Source: Terfezia claveryi (taxonomy: Eukaryota; Ascomycota; Pezizomycetes; Pezizales; Pezizaceae). From it: 64,000 bases of DNA. Within the stretch, counting starts at the first letter, position 1. The number at the start of each line of letters is the position of its first letter. A program made the translations under genes and the position numbers. The stretch lies in NCBI GenBank assembly GCA_015179025.1, contig WHUX01000014.1, positions 248,001-312,000 of the forward strand, written 5' to 3'. Below, piece after piece: positions 36,178 to 46,590 of this stretch. The notes under the pieces are model-generated. The model worked only from the letters and a program-made list of their open reading frames with translations, did not search any database and was not told the DNA's origin.

Positions 36178-38574
36178 CTAATCTGTTCGCATTATTTGTT
36201 CCCTTAAAGTAAGAAAATGAGGCCGTGGCAGCGGCTTTGTGCAGATATCAGCTAAATTGCTTGTACCTGGTATCCATAAGACGTTGGATTTTCCTGTTTC
36301 CACAAGATCTCTGATGTGGTGATAGGCAACGTCTATATGTTTGCTCTTATCACTGATGCGGGGATTGTCTGTAAGATCAATAGACCCGTCGTTGTCAGAG
36401 TTTAAAGCACAAGGAATCTCAACATGGAGTTCTTTCAGTGCATTCTGCAACCAAATTAACTGTTTGGAAGAGGTAGAAAGAGCGATGTATTCAGCCTCGA
36501 CCGTAGAGGTTGAAACACAACGTTGCTTTACCGATCTCCAACAGATTGTATTGCCAGCAATGTGAATATGTTTCCCGTGGTGGATTTCCTTCATTCCTAT
36601 CACCAGCAAAGTCTGAGTCAGAATAGCCCGATAAATTCACAACATTATTGTTGTTGTTTGGTAAGCTGAGCTTCTCGTTGTTTGGTAAGCTGAGCTTCTT
36701 ATAGATGAGTTTCAGATTTCTCGTTCCCTTAAGGTAACGAAGAGTCTGTTTTAACACACCCATATGGATATTAGTGGGCTCTGACGAGAACTGAGAGAGA
36801 GAAGAAACGGTGAAGGCAAGATCGGGCCTGGTACCAATCACTAGGTACATAAGAGAGCCAATTATCTGCCTATAGTTGGAGGAATCAGCAAGGTCGTCTC
36901 CCTCACGGGCCTTTAGCAAATTCTTCAATTTGCTGGGATCCATGGGAAGAGAGACCGGGTTGCAATCCTGCAGTCCAAATTTTAGGAGCAATTGGTCAAT
37001 ATATGCTTGCTGCGAGAGGGTAACACAGTCAATATGCCATTCGATCTGGATGCCCAGTAGCCAGCTTAGAGGACCGAGTTCGCTGAGGTTGAACTCCTTC
37101 TTAAGGGAATTCTTCAATTTTTCCCTTTCTAAGCTGTTGGGACCCGCAAGAGTGATATCGTCCACATATATGGCGATAATCACTTGAAGTTCCACATGTA
37201 TTAGTATACATGGGTCAAAGTTGGCTGTCACGTATCCAAGTGGTAAAAGGAAGCCGGTCAACCTCTGATACCATTGTCTCGGTGACTGCTTAAGGCCGTA
37301 TATTGAACCTGTGAAGGCACATTGCCCTGGTTGTTTGTTAGCAGAAGGTCTTAGTTCTGCGAACCCAGGAGGAAGCTTCATATAGATTTCCTCGTTTAGA
37401 GAACCATATAGAAAAGCTCCTTTAATATCAAGCTGATCTGGCTGGGGCCAGCTAAGAGAAACTGATAGAGCGATCAGTAATCTCAATATTCGCTCAGCTT
37501 GAGTAGCTGGTAATTGCTCAGCTCGATTAGCTGGTAATTGCTCAGCGAATGTGCAGTTGGACGCCTTAACGGTAAATATATGCTTATTAGCTAGCTGGAC
37601 CCTATAAATGGACGGGGATTCTGTATAACCAGCTGTTTCTGCCCTTGGCTGGAGCTTGCTTCCAGGAGGCCTGCGTTCTACAGGAATATGGATGTAGCAG
37701 ATGCTGCCAAAGGGCTTGAGGTGAGCAATAGAAGGTTGTACATTATGCAGCATCTCAAAGGGGGTTTTTCTCTGAGGAAGCTGAGAATGGGGTAAGCGAT
37801 TGCGGATATAGACGGCGGCTAGACATGCTTCTGCCCAAAGGCGTGGGTCTGCAGAGCTGCCAGCTTCTGCAGAAATACCGTCAATTAGCATGCTGTGGAC
37901 CATTGTCTGTATTGTCCTATTATAGCGCTCTGGGACCCATTCGACTGGTGGGAATATGGAGGTATAGATATGCTGAATCCCCTTGGTTTTTAGATATTTA
38001 TCAGCTTCTATATATTCTCCACCATTGTCAGTAATCATGCTTAAGACAGTGGTATTATACTGCCTTTCCATGAGGGTAATATATTCCAGAATGATCTATT
38101 GAGCATCCGGAGATTTGTTCTTTAAGTATATCCAACCCATCCTGGTAAAATCATCAATAAAAGTAATGTAATATTGTGAGTTTCCGTAGGAAGGTATAGA
38201 TTGCTTTCCACTCAAATCGCTGTATATCAGCTCGAAAGGGTGAGTGGATCGGCCTTGAGAAAGACTCTGTGGGACTGCGTTCACGGATTTAGCCATAATA
38301 CAAGATCTGCAGACGAATTCAGCAGGCATAGGGGGTAGGAGCGATCCGTCCATATATGCCTTATGAGTCATTTTGCTCGTATGAGCAAGAGATCTATGCC
38401 AAAAATCATAAGAATGTATTGCCTGCGTTTTGGGCTTTTTGGCTTGTTTGGTGGTTTCCGTTGCAGTTTCGATTTCGAGGACTCTTTTGGAGGTTCTTTC
38501 GCAGGCCTGATTAGAGGGTATTGCGGTAGAGACCTTTGAATTCGGCCATAAATACAGGTCGATGTTTCTTCCAT
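36178..38574 (-). pseudogene. Copia-type Pol polyprotein, decayed
   Basis: The order on the minus strand is GAG-pre-integrase (WHRSLAHTSK then CRSC, the HHCC zinc site), integrase core (YSDLSG, FIDDFTRMGW, then ITDNGGEY), reverse transcriptase (LDIKGAFLYG, IYGLKQSPRQW, catalytic IYVDDITLA) and RNase H (GYSDSDFAGD, then STVEAEYIALS). That order (integrase before RT) defines Copia/Pseudoviridae. It is inactivated by a frameshift near 38,370-38,400, an in-frame TAG at 38,096-38,098 inside the integrase, and a frameshift near 36,600 in RNase H. No gag or protease is left; the region between the right LTR and integrase is only ~80 bp. Confidence 0.92.
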
Positions 38575-38969
38575 GTTGAAGAAGTTCGTTATGGAGTTCT
38601 CATATAGAGGAGTTATGGTGAATACTGTCTTGCGCGTGCACCGGGGGTCATAACCTGTTGGAATGATCTTGTAGGAGTAGCAACACTAGCGAGCAGATAA
38701 GATAGCTAATGATCAACGAAGAGTCACTTCACCAGTATGAGAACGTATGAGTTGTATGAGAACGTTATGAGTTGTATGAGAACGTTATGAGTTGTATGAG
38801 AACGTTATGAGTTGCTTCTCCCTTATACCTCTAAAGAAGAGGCAGTCAGGCCAGCTCTATATACACTTAAGGGATAATGCTAAAGACTAAGTATTGCTGG
38901 AAAGCAGGAAATGCTGGAGATACGTGAGTGGCCGACATGACATGGGTGGCAGACACAATGACATGAGTG

Positions 38970-39934
38970 GGAAGGGTCTCAAGCAGAACACGCTAATAAT
39001 TTTACTATCTTATAAAGGAAAAGCAGCAGCATAGATATCTAGCTGTTTTAGAATGCAGAAAAGGGGCTCGTCATGACGAGGCATACCATATCACCGCTAT
39101 ACAATATCACCGCTATACAATATCACCGTCAACAAATCAAAATGTCTACTGAAGCCATGATGCCAATCTCTGCTGATGCTCTCCACTACCGCACTATATT
39201 GTTCGAGCTCAGAAAACCAGTTACAATACCCCCCCAAATATTTGACGAGATATGGCCATATGTGGATTCGGTTTATTCAAAGCTTTAGCAAGAGCTGCTG
39301 CAAGCTTATGGTACAGTACGTGTTCAGAAATATGAGTGCAGACTTCGAAAAAGCAGGAAGTCAAGCGTAGCTCAAGTTGCGGATACCGATGGTAAGGTTA
39401 TTAAACGCCGGCAAAGCAGTATTCGAAATGCCAACCTTTGCAATGTCCGAATTAAGGTCTTGCATCTAGTTGATGGCACAGCTGTTACCATTGAGCGCTT
39501 AGATGAACATACCCATACTCATGATATTGAGGAGAGCTTCCAGATAAAAAAACCAGGTATATTAGTAGGATATATCAAGTCTGAAGCAGCCAAAAATTAC
39601 TCTGCTTCTCAGATTTACCATGCTATCCATAGTGCTGGTACACATGAAGGCGCTGAGCGGCTGAAAGAGCTTGGTGGCTCATCTTTGAAAACGTTTGTAT
39701 GACTCTTCATTAATGAGGTATAATATAGCTAATGAATTCGTTATATAGAAAAGATATGACATTTTGATTTGTTGACGGTGATATTGTATAGCGGTGATAT
39801 TGTATAGCGGTGATATGGTATGCCTCGTCATGACGAGCCCCTTTTCTGCATTCTAAAACAGCTAGATATCTATGCTGCTGCTTTTCCTTTATAAGATAGT
39901 AAAATTATTAGCGTGTTCTGCTTGAGACCCTTCC
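38970..39934 (+). mobile_element. 965-bp Mutator-like deletion derivative with 175-bp TIRs
   Basis: The ends GGAAGGGTCTCAAGCAG are inverted. The two 175-bp terminal inverted repeats (38,970-39,144 and 39,760-39,934) pair throughout. An 8-bp duplication CATGAGTG flanks the element (38,962-38,969 and 39,935-39,942). It is inserted in a Copia LTR, so it is younger than that insertion. It keeps only the N-terminal DNA-binding part of a MULE transposase and no DDE core. Confidence 0.93.
39142..39702 (+). pseudogene. MULE transposase N-terminal zinc-binding domain, amber-interrupted
   Basis: The frame begins with an ATG exactly at the inner edge of the left TIR and runs ~187 codons to a stop at 39,702. 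An in-frame TAG at 39,286-39,288 (after VDSVYSKL) interrupts it; the relative at 53.5 kb has CAA there. The residues VQKYECRLRK, NLCNVRIKV and HTHTHD give a C-x(n)-C-x(n)-HxH layout like the WRKY-GCM1/FLYWCH-type fingers at the start of Mutator-like transposases. No catalytic region is present, so at best it could make a DNA-binding fragment. Confidence 0.8.
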
Positions 39935-40052
39935 CATGAGTGGCAGACATGACATGGGTGGCAGACATGACATGGGTGGCAGACATGACATGGGTGGCAG
40001 ACATGACATGGGTGGCAGACATGACATATGTTAACTCACGTGCTTTTCAACA

Positions 40053-40916
40053 GCTGCATAGCCAATTACATAGCTTTTACGTATGAAACACACTCACATA
40101 AGCAACCACACTACCCGATCGGGTCATTAGATTAAACTCTAGACTAGCGGATCCGTAAGGTTTTAACCTTCGGATTTAGGATGAGGTTTTCCTTTTCTCT
40201 CTTCATGAATGACATGAATCTGACCTTCTATAGATATTAAACAGACTTGAGCATAGTTAGTCTGGTTGGCACAGTTAGATTGGGCACGTGCGTGCCCAGG
40301 AATGGTTAGCACCAAGAGGAATAGCCTCGAGGAAGATGTATATAACGAGGAGAGAGGGAGAGACTCTCTCGCTCCTCCATCACGCAACAGAATAGTACCG
40401 AACTAGCGGATCAGCGAGATCTCCAGGGTTTTGCCGCGCAGAGGTTTTTAATGGCAATGGCATGCAGGATACCCCCCCTATCGAGATTACCCTGGATCTA
40501 TGATCCATATATGTATTATGCACCTCATGGAGATGCTAGCGTGAGTTCCGGAGATGCTAGCGCTGAACACAAGAACAAAACATCACTCCGGCTCTTGTTT
40601 CTATCCTTGCTATATTCAATACTAGAAATAAGTCCCTTGACGGTGGGTCCGAACAGGCTCTTAGAATAACAAGGAAAAAAATAAGAGAGTCTTTCAATAC
40701 TATCACGTCCATTCTTTTCTCTCAAAAAACAACCTTCAACACCATCACGCCTATCCTCTTCTCTCAAAAAACAACCAACACCATCAAGTCTATTCTTTTC
40801 TCTTGTTTCTATCCTTACTACATTCAATACTAGTATAATAAGTTTCTCGACGGTAGGTCCGAACAGGCTTTACTAACAATGCATTACAAGAAGAAAAGAA
40901 ACAGGAGAGGAGGGAG
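40053..40916. other. non-coding region with a 66-bp direct repeat
   Basis: No gene is recognised. A direct repeat of ~66 bp (40,594-40,659 and 40,802-40,869), ending GGTCCGAACAGGCT in both copies, encloses three short degenerate repeats containing TCTCTCAAAAAACAACC. One TAGTCTGGTTGGCACA site lies at 40,258. GAGATGCTAGCG is tandemly duplicated near 40,530-40,562. Confidence 0.6.
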
Positions 40917-41841
40917 ATGAGAAGGAGCGAGAAACAAAAGCGACGAGCTTTACAAACACAAGGTCAATTGAATATGGAATATAATGATGTTTGCGAAGAG
41001 TTGGATCTTGTGGCATCTGATAAATTCAGAATTATCTTTCGCCAGCGAGATGATGAATATGAAAAACAGTTAATCAAGGATAACTATGTGCTTCTACCAA
41101 ATGATAATCAATTTGGTTCTTATTATACGATTGATTTACCAGGACAGGTGTATATTTATGATAAGGACTCTAATCAAGTAGTTCTTGCTATTAAATGTAC
41201 ACCTATTACTAAGTTAACGAAGGAAGAGATTAAGAATTTCCAGGATGTCTTTATACATCTTCATAAAGACTCACAACTACATAACGAGTGTACATCAAAT
41301 GGGCCACAGGCTACTGGCAGATGTGGGCTATGGGATGGCGGCCTGGATATGAGCAAGGACAACAGTTTAACACATACTTCTATCTCAAGCAGGGTAAGAA
41401 ATTAAAACAATGGGCGGAATTACGAGACGCTGATTACATGACACATACATGGTATTGTCAAAGGTTTTTCAATATGGCACCCAAGTTTCTCAACACAACA
41501 AAATTTGCGGCTCATGACAACCAAATCCCTTTCTGGGTTTATCAAACATATACCAATCATCGGATTTGAATGACTTTTGCTTTGCAGCAAATTTAACCTA
41601 TACAAAAATGAAAAAGTCTACGAACGAAACTTTTTCAAACCGACCACACAAAGATAAAGATGGGAGTCCTTATACGTTTGGAATTTGGGGACTTATGGAT
41701 ATGGAGGGAAATTTAATTGGAAATAAACAAAGGCCGATGCAAAATGGTTTCTTTTATATTGCCCCTTATAAAATTAAAGTGGACTTTGAAACACAAACAG
41801 ATTGCATTTGGGAAATTATTTGGCGACTGGGTACCAGTGGT
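40917..41841 (+). pseudogene. Tet-like 2OG-Fe(II) oxygenase gene, frameshifted
   Basis: Three overlapping plus-strand frames (40,917-41,290, ~41,285-41,565, ~41,560-41,841) together read as one ~300-residue protein. Its signature TFSNRPHKDKDGSPYTFG, followed by GFFYIAPYKIKVDF and WEIIW, resembles the fungal Tet-like 2OG-Fe(II) oxygenase family known from rust fungi, in which HxD plus a distal His bind iron. The N-terminal VYIYDKDSNQVVLAIK is also in family style. Two frame changes (near 41,285-41,310 and 41,555-41,570) have no convincing intron, and a stop after RLGTSG falls where the distal His would be expected. Relatives are proposed to oxidise 5-methyl pyrimidines. The region is A+T-richer than the core genes. 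Confidence 0.62.
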
Positions 41842-42025
41842 TAGGGTCTTCTGCACAGACAAGTAAAAGTCTAGTGGAGCGTGTACATAAATATCATGAA
41901 TTGCAGCGTTAGATATAGTCTTAAAAAGAGAACGGGAGGTGTTAGACAGTATGAGGGATAGAAAATTCTTTCGTTATTAGGGTAACGGGCTAGGAAGGAT
42001 TTTTGGGGCTAGGGTTTTCTTTGTT

Positions 42026-42195
42026 ATGTTAGTAAGATATAGGTGAGATCATTGCCTGGCCTCCGATATGTGGACGAGTAGCTAACGTATCTCACAGGGT
42101 TCTGGCAGCAACAGAGCAAGTTAAGTTGATATAGGTGAGAGCATTGCCAGGTGTTTGAGGAGTGGACACATAACTAACCTATCTCACAGGGGTCT
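42026..42195 (+). repeat. two related 55-nt intron-like sequences
   Basis: 42,043-42,097 and 42,135-42,189 are both exactly 55 nt. Both start GTGAGA(T/G)CATTGCC, contain a CTAAC branch-site-like motif 10-12 nt before the end, and finish TATCTCACAG. Start and end are inverted repeats of each other (GTGAGAT / ATCTCAC). They are 37 nt apart. No long open frame surrounds them, so they are not assigned to a gene. Confidence 0.75.
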
Positions 42196-42214
42196 TCAGC
42201 AGTTTAAGTGGCTC

Positions 42215-42450
42215 CGATGTGTCCATTTCCATGGCTCCGATGTCTCCATTTCCATGGTCCCAATGTCTCCATTTCCGTAGCTCCGATGTCTCTATTTCCA
42301 TAGCTCCGATGTCTCCATTTGGATGGCTCCGATGCCTCCATTTCCATTGCTTCAATGCCTCCGATGTCTTGATGTCAATGGCTCCGATGCCTACAATTCC
42401 ATGGCTCCGATGCCTCCAGTTCCATGGCTCCTCAACCTTTTCATGACTCC
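42215..42450. repeat. 23-bp minisatellite
   Basis: About ten degenerate copies of TCCATTTCCATGGCTCCGATG(T/C)C. The unit is not a multiple of three, so the open frames seen through it are by chance. Confidence 0.9.
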
Positions 42451-42829
42451 GATGTCGATTGGAATTTACTGCCATCCTCAGGATCCGCTCGCCATTGTCA
42501 GCAGCCAGGCGAGTAGGGGTGGTACTTGTGGTACTGAGGCCGGCAGGTCTATGTTAGGGGCAGGCAAACATCCAGCGACATGAGGAGGTGGACGGAGGTT
42601 GAGTTAATGATAGTACTGTGTACGATGGGATAAGCTTTTATGTACATAAACATTTCAAAATACTATTGTCGTTTACTATGCTTCTTTGCAGGGGTGCTGT
42701 CAATCAGGCGCACGCTCCAATGGATGTACCAAGCTTCGATTGGAGGGAAGCCAAAGACCCATCCATTCTGGACTGAATAACTAACGCAAGTAAGGCACCC
42801 GGCAGGGCGGCGGTTGAGGGCGGCCATAC

Positions 42830-43020
42830 TACGCCTGTGGCGTCTGGCAGACGCCAGAGACTCTGGACGCCATAAACTGGGGGGAAGTCCTCAGGACACC
42901 GGAAGCTGAAGGGAGGTCGTAGGGACGCCGGAAGCTGAAGGGAGGTCGTCCGGACGCCAGAAGCTGAAGGGAGGTCATCCGGACGCCACAAGCGCAACAG
43001 AGGTCTTCCGGACGCCCATG
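42830..43020. repeat. ~30-bp minisatellite
   Basis: Five to six copies of GAAGCTGAAGGGAGGTCGTC plus CGGACGCC, with divergent edges. The minus-strand open frame across it (42,704-43,105) is rich in Pro, Ser and Leu and is probably an artefact. Confidence 0.88.
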
Positions 43021-43189
43021 AGCCGGAGGAGATGTCTCTGGACGACAGTGGGTTCATTGACCAGTGGCACAAGTGCTCCACGGCGCCCAGGGCGTCAGAC
43101 GCCAATTAGGCAAACTCAAATCGTTCCTGATGGTCAGAAATCGTGAATATGGAAATTCTACAAGTAGCTAGATTTGCAAAGCTGAAGGC

Positions 43190-43956
43190 TCGGACTGGGT
43201 GCAGAAATTACCAGAGATTCAATTGAAGCTCAACGCTAGATATAATGCTGCAAGGCACAATAGTGCATTCTTTACTAAGTTTGGATTCAACGCTCATATG
43301 GGAATAGCGTCATTCCCATATCCCATCAACCCATACCGAACATCATAAAGAGGCCTCTACAGCTCTTCATGATTCCAAAATCAAACAAGCAGCACAAGCC
43401 AATAAACGCCAACCAAATCTCCCGAGATTTGCAGTCGGACAACATAGAAGTCATGTTATCCTCTGAGAATATTAATATTCCCAACGTCTCCCATAAACTC
43501 AAACCACGATGATTAGGTCCCTTTCCTTTTACCTCTTGTAATTGGAAACGCAATAAATACAGCCTAGACTTATCTAGCCAACGAGACCTCAACCTCATCT
43601 ATGATACCTTTCATGTCAGCAAACTCAAACCCTACCATAGTAACAATCCAACTCAGTTACCTCAACGTCAAGAACAGGAACCAGGACTCATTGAGGGAGA
43701 TCGTTATGAAGTAGAAAAGGTATTAGAATTCAGGACGGCACCTCGAACAGGAGAAAAGCAATACAAAGTTAGATGGTTAGGATACTCACCTAAGCATGAC
43801 TCCTCAAGGATATCATTCCCGGAATTCTCCAAGACTTTTGGACTTCAGGAAGTATGGAAGACACCTTCAAGAGACGACGTACCTCAAGAGGCCGACAAGG
43901 ACCTCGTACCCGAGACGAGACCCGAGCTCTCATTCAACAAGAATGAGATCGAGTAA
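43190..43956 (+). pseudogene. Gypsy-type Pol C-terminus with chromodomain
   Basis: The plus-strand translation shows the end of an integrase (LKLNARYNAARHNSAFF, then the GPY-like PFPFTSCNW and DTFHVSKLKPY). A chromodomain follows (GDRYEVEKVLEFR, then KQYKVRWLGYS). Frameshifts and a TAG in place of the expected Trp near 43,512 break it. Chromodomain-bearing Gypsy elements (chromoviruses) use this domain to target chromatin. The reverse transcriptase is absent; upstream is minisatellite DNA. Confidence 0.85.
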
Positions 43957-44145
43957 TGAATCTGGAAGACCCAGCCAACATCACCATTAATAGCACCATG
44001 TTAGCTATTGCAGAACAAGCAGTTAAACTAGTGGAACAACAAGCAAAGATCCATCAAATTCTAGACCGGATCGAAGAAAGCGCAAGGAACCGCAGCTAGA
44101 CCAAGTAAAAAATTCTTATATAGGAAATCCCTTTAAGTGGGGAAG

Positions 44146-44500
44146 TGTAACGGAAGGTCGTTATTAGTTACTTTTATTCTGTATCGGGTCATACAAGGTA
44201 ACTGAGGTTGACGACGATGTGGTCACCCTGATTTGGCAACGATCACTACTCGGGCAAAGATCATAGTCGTATTAAAGGTTATAGAAAAAAAGGAGTCTCG
44301 ATCCCTGGAGCGGTCGCTAAGAAAGACACTTATGTCAAAAGGCAAAACGAGTTACCCCAGTTCACTATACTCCGAGCGCCATCACACTACTTCTTAGGTC
44401 GCCCTCGTTGTAGACTTGTGGTTTGGTGGAGATATAGTGAACTGGAGCATTAAGGAATGGATACCCGACAACCCTGCTCCCGGTCCGCCGACAGTGATAT
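44146..44500 (+). repeat. candidate start of Gypsy 3' LTR
   Basis: The sequence AAGTGGGGAAG, a polypurine-tract-like run, directly precedes TGTAACGGAAGGTCG at 44,146, about 190 bp past the Gypsy Pol stop. That is the expected position of a 3' LTR. I cannot define the right edge and no partner LTR is in the window. Confidence 0.5.
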
Positions 44501-44518
44501 TAAGGCAATTAACTTCTT

Positions 44519-44602
44519 GCCTCCACTGGGAATCGAACTCGGGCCCTCAATAAATAAACATAAACCGTAAAGTAAAGAACTTACCACTGCGCTATGCCTA
44601 CT
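44519..44602 (-). other. tRNA-like sequence (pseudo-tRNA or SINE head)
   Basis: On the minus strand, TAGCGCAGTGGTAAG resembles a polymerase III A-box and D-arm, and GAGTTCGATTCCC resembles a B-box and T-arm, spaced as in a tRNA. The acceptor and T stems pair poorly, so I do not call a functional tRNA. Confidence 0.45.
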
Positions 44603-44710
44603 GTCAGTTTCAAACACTATAGTGCTATATTCTGCTAAAACTCGTTACTTTTTCCAGTTGCCAATTCAACTGTAGAGACAGGCGCATAGAGATAGGAAAC
44701 ATACAGTAGC

Positions 44711-45750
44711 ATGGATATTTGCTCGCTCTATATGCCAGCCTAGATATTTGCTCGCCCTATATGCCAGCTTGGATATTTGCTCGTTCTACATGCCAGCCTG
44801 GATATTCGTTCGCTCTATATATCGGCCTGGATATTCACTCGCTCTACATGTCAGCCTGAATATTCGCTTGCTCTATATGTTAGCCTGGATATTCGCTCGC
44901 TCAATATGCCTGCCTGGATATTCGCTCGCCCCATATATCAGCCTGGATATTTGCTCGCCCCATATATCAGCCTGGATATTTGCTCGCCCCAGATATCAGC
45001 CTGGATATTTGCTGGCCCTAGATATTAGCCTGGATAACCCCCTCCGGTGAGCCTGCATATTCCCCCTATATCAGCCTGGATATTTGCTCGCTCTATATGC
45101 CAGCCTGGATATTTGCTCGCTCTATATGCCAGCCTAGATATTCGCTCGCCCTGGATATCAGCCTGGATATTAGCTCGCCCTGGATATCAGCCTGCATATT
45201 CGCTCGCCCTAGATATTAGCCTGGATATTCGCTCGCTCCATATGCCAGCCTGAATATTCGCTCGCTCTATATGTTAGCCTGGATATTCGCTCGCTCTACA
45301 TGTTAGCCTGGATATTCGCTCGCTCTATATGTTAGCCTGGATATTCGCTCGCTCTACATGTCAGCCTGGATATTCGCTCGCCCTGGATATCAGCCTATAT
45401 ATTTGCTCGACCTAGATATCAGCCTGGATATTTGCTCGCTCTATATGTCAGCCTGAATATTCGCTCGCCTAATATGTCAGCCTGGATATTCGCTCGCCCT
45501 ATATGTCAGCCTGGATATTCGCTTGCCCTATATGTCAGCTTGGATATTTGCTCGCTCTAGATATCAGCCTGGATAACCGCCTCCGGTGAGCCTGGATATT
45601 CCCCCTATATCTCGCTGGATATTCGCTCGCCATGGATATCAGCCTGGATATTCGCTCGCTCCATATGCCAACCTGAATATTCGCTCGCGCTGGATATCAG
45701 CCTGGATATTCGCTTGCCCTATATGTCAGCCGGGATATTCGATTGCCGGT
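44711..45750. repeat. 29-bp minisatellite, about 35 copies
   Basis: The unit is AGCCTGGATATTCGCTCGCT followed by CTATATGTC. Variants (CTATATGCC, CCTGGATATC, CTCTAGATATC) recur in blocks. A divergent spacer (CCGCCTCCGGTGAGCCT type) occurs at ~45,040 and ~45,575, about 530 bp apart, so a longer block has itself been duplicated. Open frames across it are artefacts of the 29-30 bp period. Confidence 0.93.
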
Positions 45751-45859
45751 ACAATGCGGGTGGATGTGGCTAATTAGCAAGAAGAATGGGTGTGCAAAGC
45801 CCGTAGATGTGGGTAATAAGGCAGAATAAGGGAGCATGTGTGGAGCGCTAGTATGTGTG

Positions 45860-46075
45860 TAATTGGGGTGATATGCGGGTGATTGGGGTGAACAATGGGG
45901 TGATGGGGATGAACAATGGTTTGGGCAAAGTGGTAATTGGGGTGAACAATGGGGTGATTGGGATGAACAATGGTTTGGGCAAAGCGGTAATTGGGGTGAA
46001 CAATGGGGTGACAGGAATTTACAACTGCGCTTGGATGCGGGTGATTGGTGTAACACATGGAGGATTGGTGTGGGC
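45860..46075. repeat. ~51-bp minisatellite built from GTGAACAATGG
   Basis: Between ~45,870 and 46,015, two and a half copies of a 51-bp unit contain ATTGGGGTGAACAATGGGGT and ATGAACAATGGTTTGGGCAA. Looser copies flank them. The plus-strand Asn/Gly/Val-rich frame is not considered a gene. Confidence 0.85.
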
Positions 46076-46199
46076 CGAATACGCAAATCACCCCAAATCA
46101 ATTTGTATGCGAGGACGCAGGGGTGGGAGGGTGATGCGCTATGACACGGCAAATCACTCTCACGTAAAATTTTATGGGGTGACGCGAGGACGGACCGTC

Positions 46200-46590
46200 C
46201 TCGGGCTGAGATGCACTGATCACAGGTCCTCCACCTATCACCAGTTGGCGTACATGTCCAGTCCGAATGATCGAAGGTTTTTCTGCACCTCGGGCAGGCA
46301 GGTGGTTGGTGGGGCTGAGCTGGCTGTTGTTCGAGGTGATTTTGCTGCTGTTCTAATTCTTCTAATTCTTCCCGCCGTTTACTCTATAGACATGGACATA
46401 GTTAAATCAATGCCATATATTTATCGAATGGGCTACTTGGAAAACTTGCGGTCAACTTCACAATCCGTCTCCCAGACCTGCACCGATCACAGGTCCTCCA
46501 CCTATCACCGGTTTGCGTGAATGTCCATTCTGATGGATCGAACGGTTTTCTACACCTTGAGCACGAAACAGGGTTTATTTGATGCGCCAT
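46200..46590 (-). pseudogene. two tandem CxxC zinc-finger remnants
   Basis: On the minus strand, 46,402-46,590 encodes VSCSRCRKPFDPSEWTF followed by GDRWRTCDRC, a C-x2-C...C-x2-C pattern. A second, diverged copy of the same finger is readable at ~46,210-46,300 (the GTGATAGGTGGAGGACCTGT sequence recurs). The finger type is known to me only from uncharacterised fungal, often repeat-associated, proteins. No long frame joins the copies. Confidence 0.4.

Larger units (their letters stand above)
38656..40052 (-). repeat. right (5') LTR of the Copia element, with nested insertion
   Basis: It opens TGTTGGAATG at 38,656 and closes CTTTTCAACA at 40,052, and is split by the 965-bp Mutator-like insertion at 38,970-39,934. 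Without that insertion it is ~430 bp, longer than the 294-bp partner. The difference comes from extra GTATGAGAACGTTATGAGTT units (38,735-38,815) and GACATGGGTGGCAGACAT units (39,945-40,025). The right flank is GCTGC, which does not match ATACT at the other end, so no target-site duplication is visible. A primer-binding-site-like sequence, GGTTATGACCCCCGG on the minus strand, lies just inside at 38,641-38,655. Confidence 0.88.

Noticed and set aside
36178..40052. An intact, autonomous Copia retrotransposon
   Set aside because: Gag is missing, there are two frameshifts and an internal TAG, and no target-site duplication matches.
42704..43105. 133-codon minus-strand open frame
   Set aside because: It consists of translation of the ~30-bp minisatellite.
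44519..44602. A functional tRNA gene
   Set aside because: A- and B-box motifs are present but acceptor and T-stem pairs mostly fail on manual pairing.
45855..46520. 221-codon plus-strand open frame (NNGVMGMNNGLGK)
   Set aside because: Its first half is minisatellite DNA and the second half runs antisense through the zinc-finger remnants.
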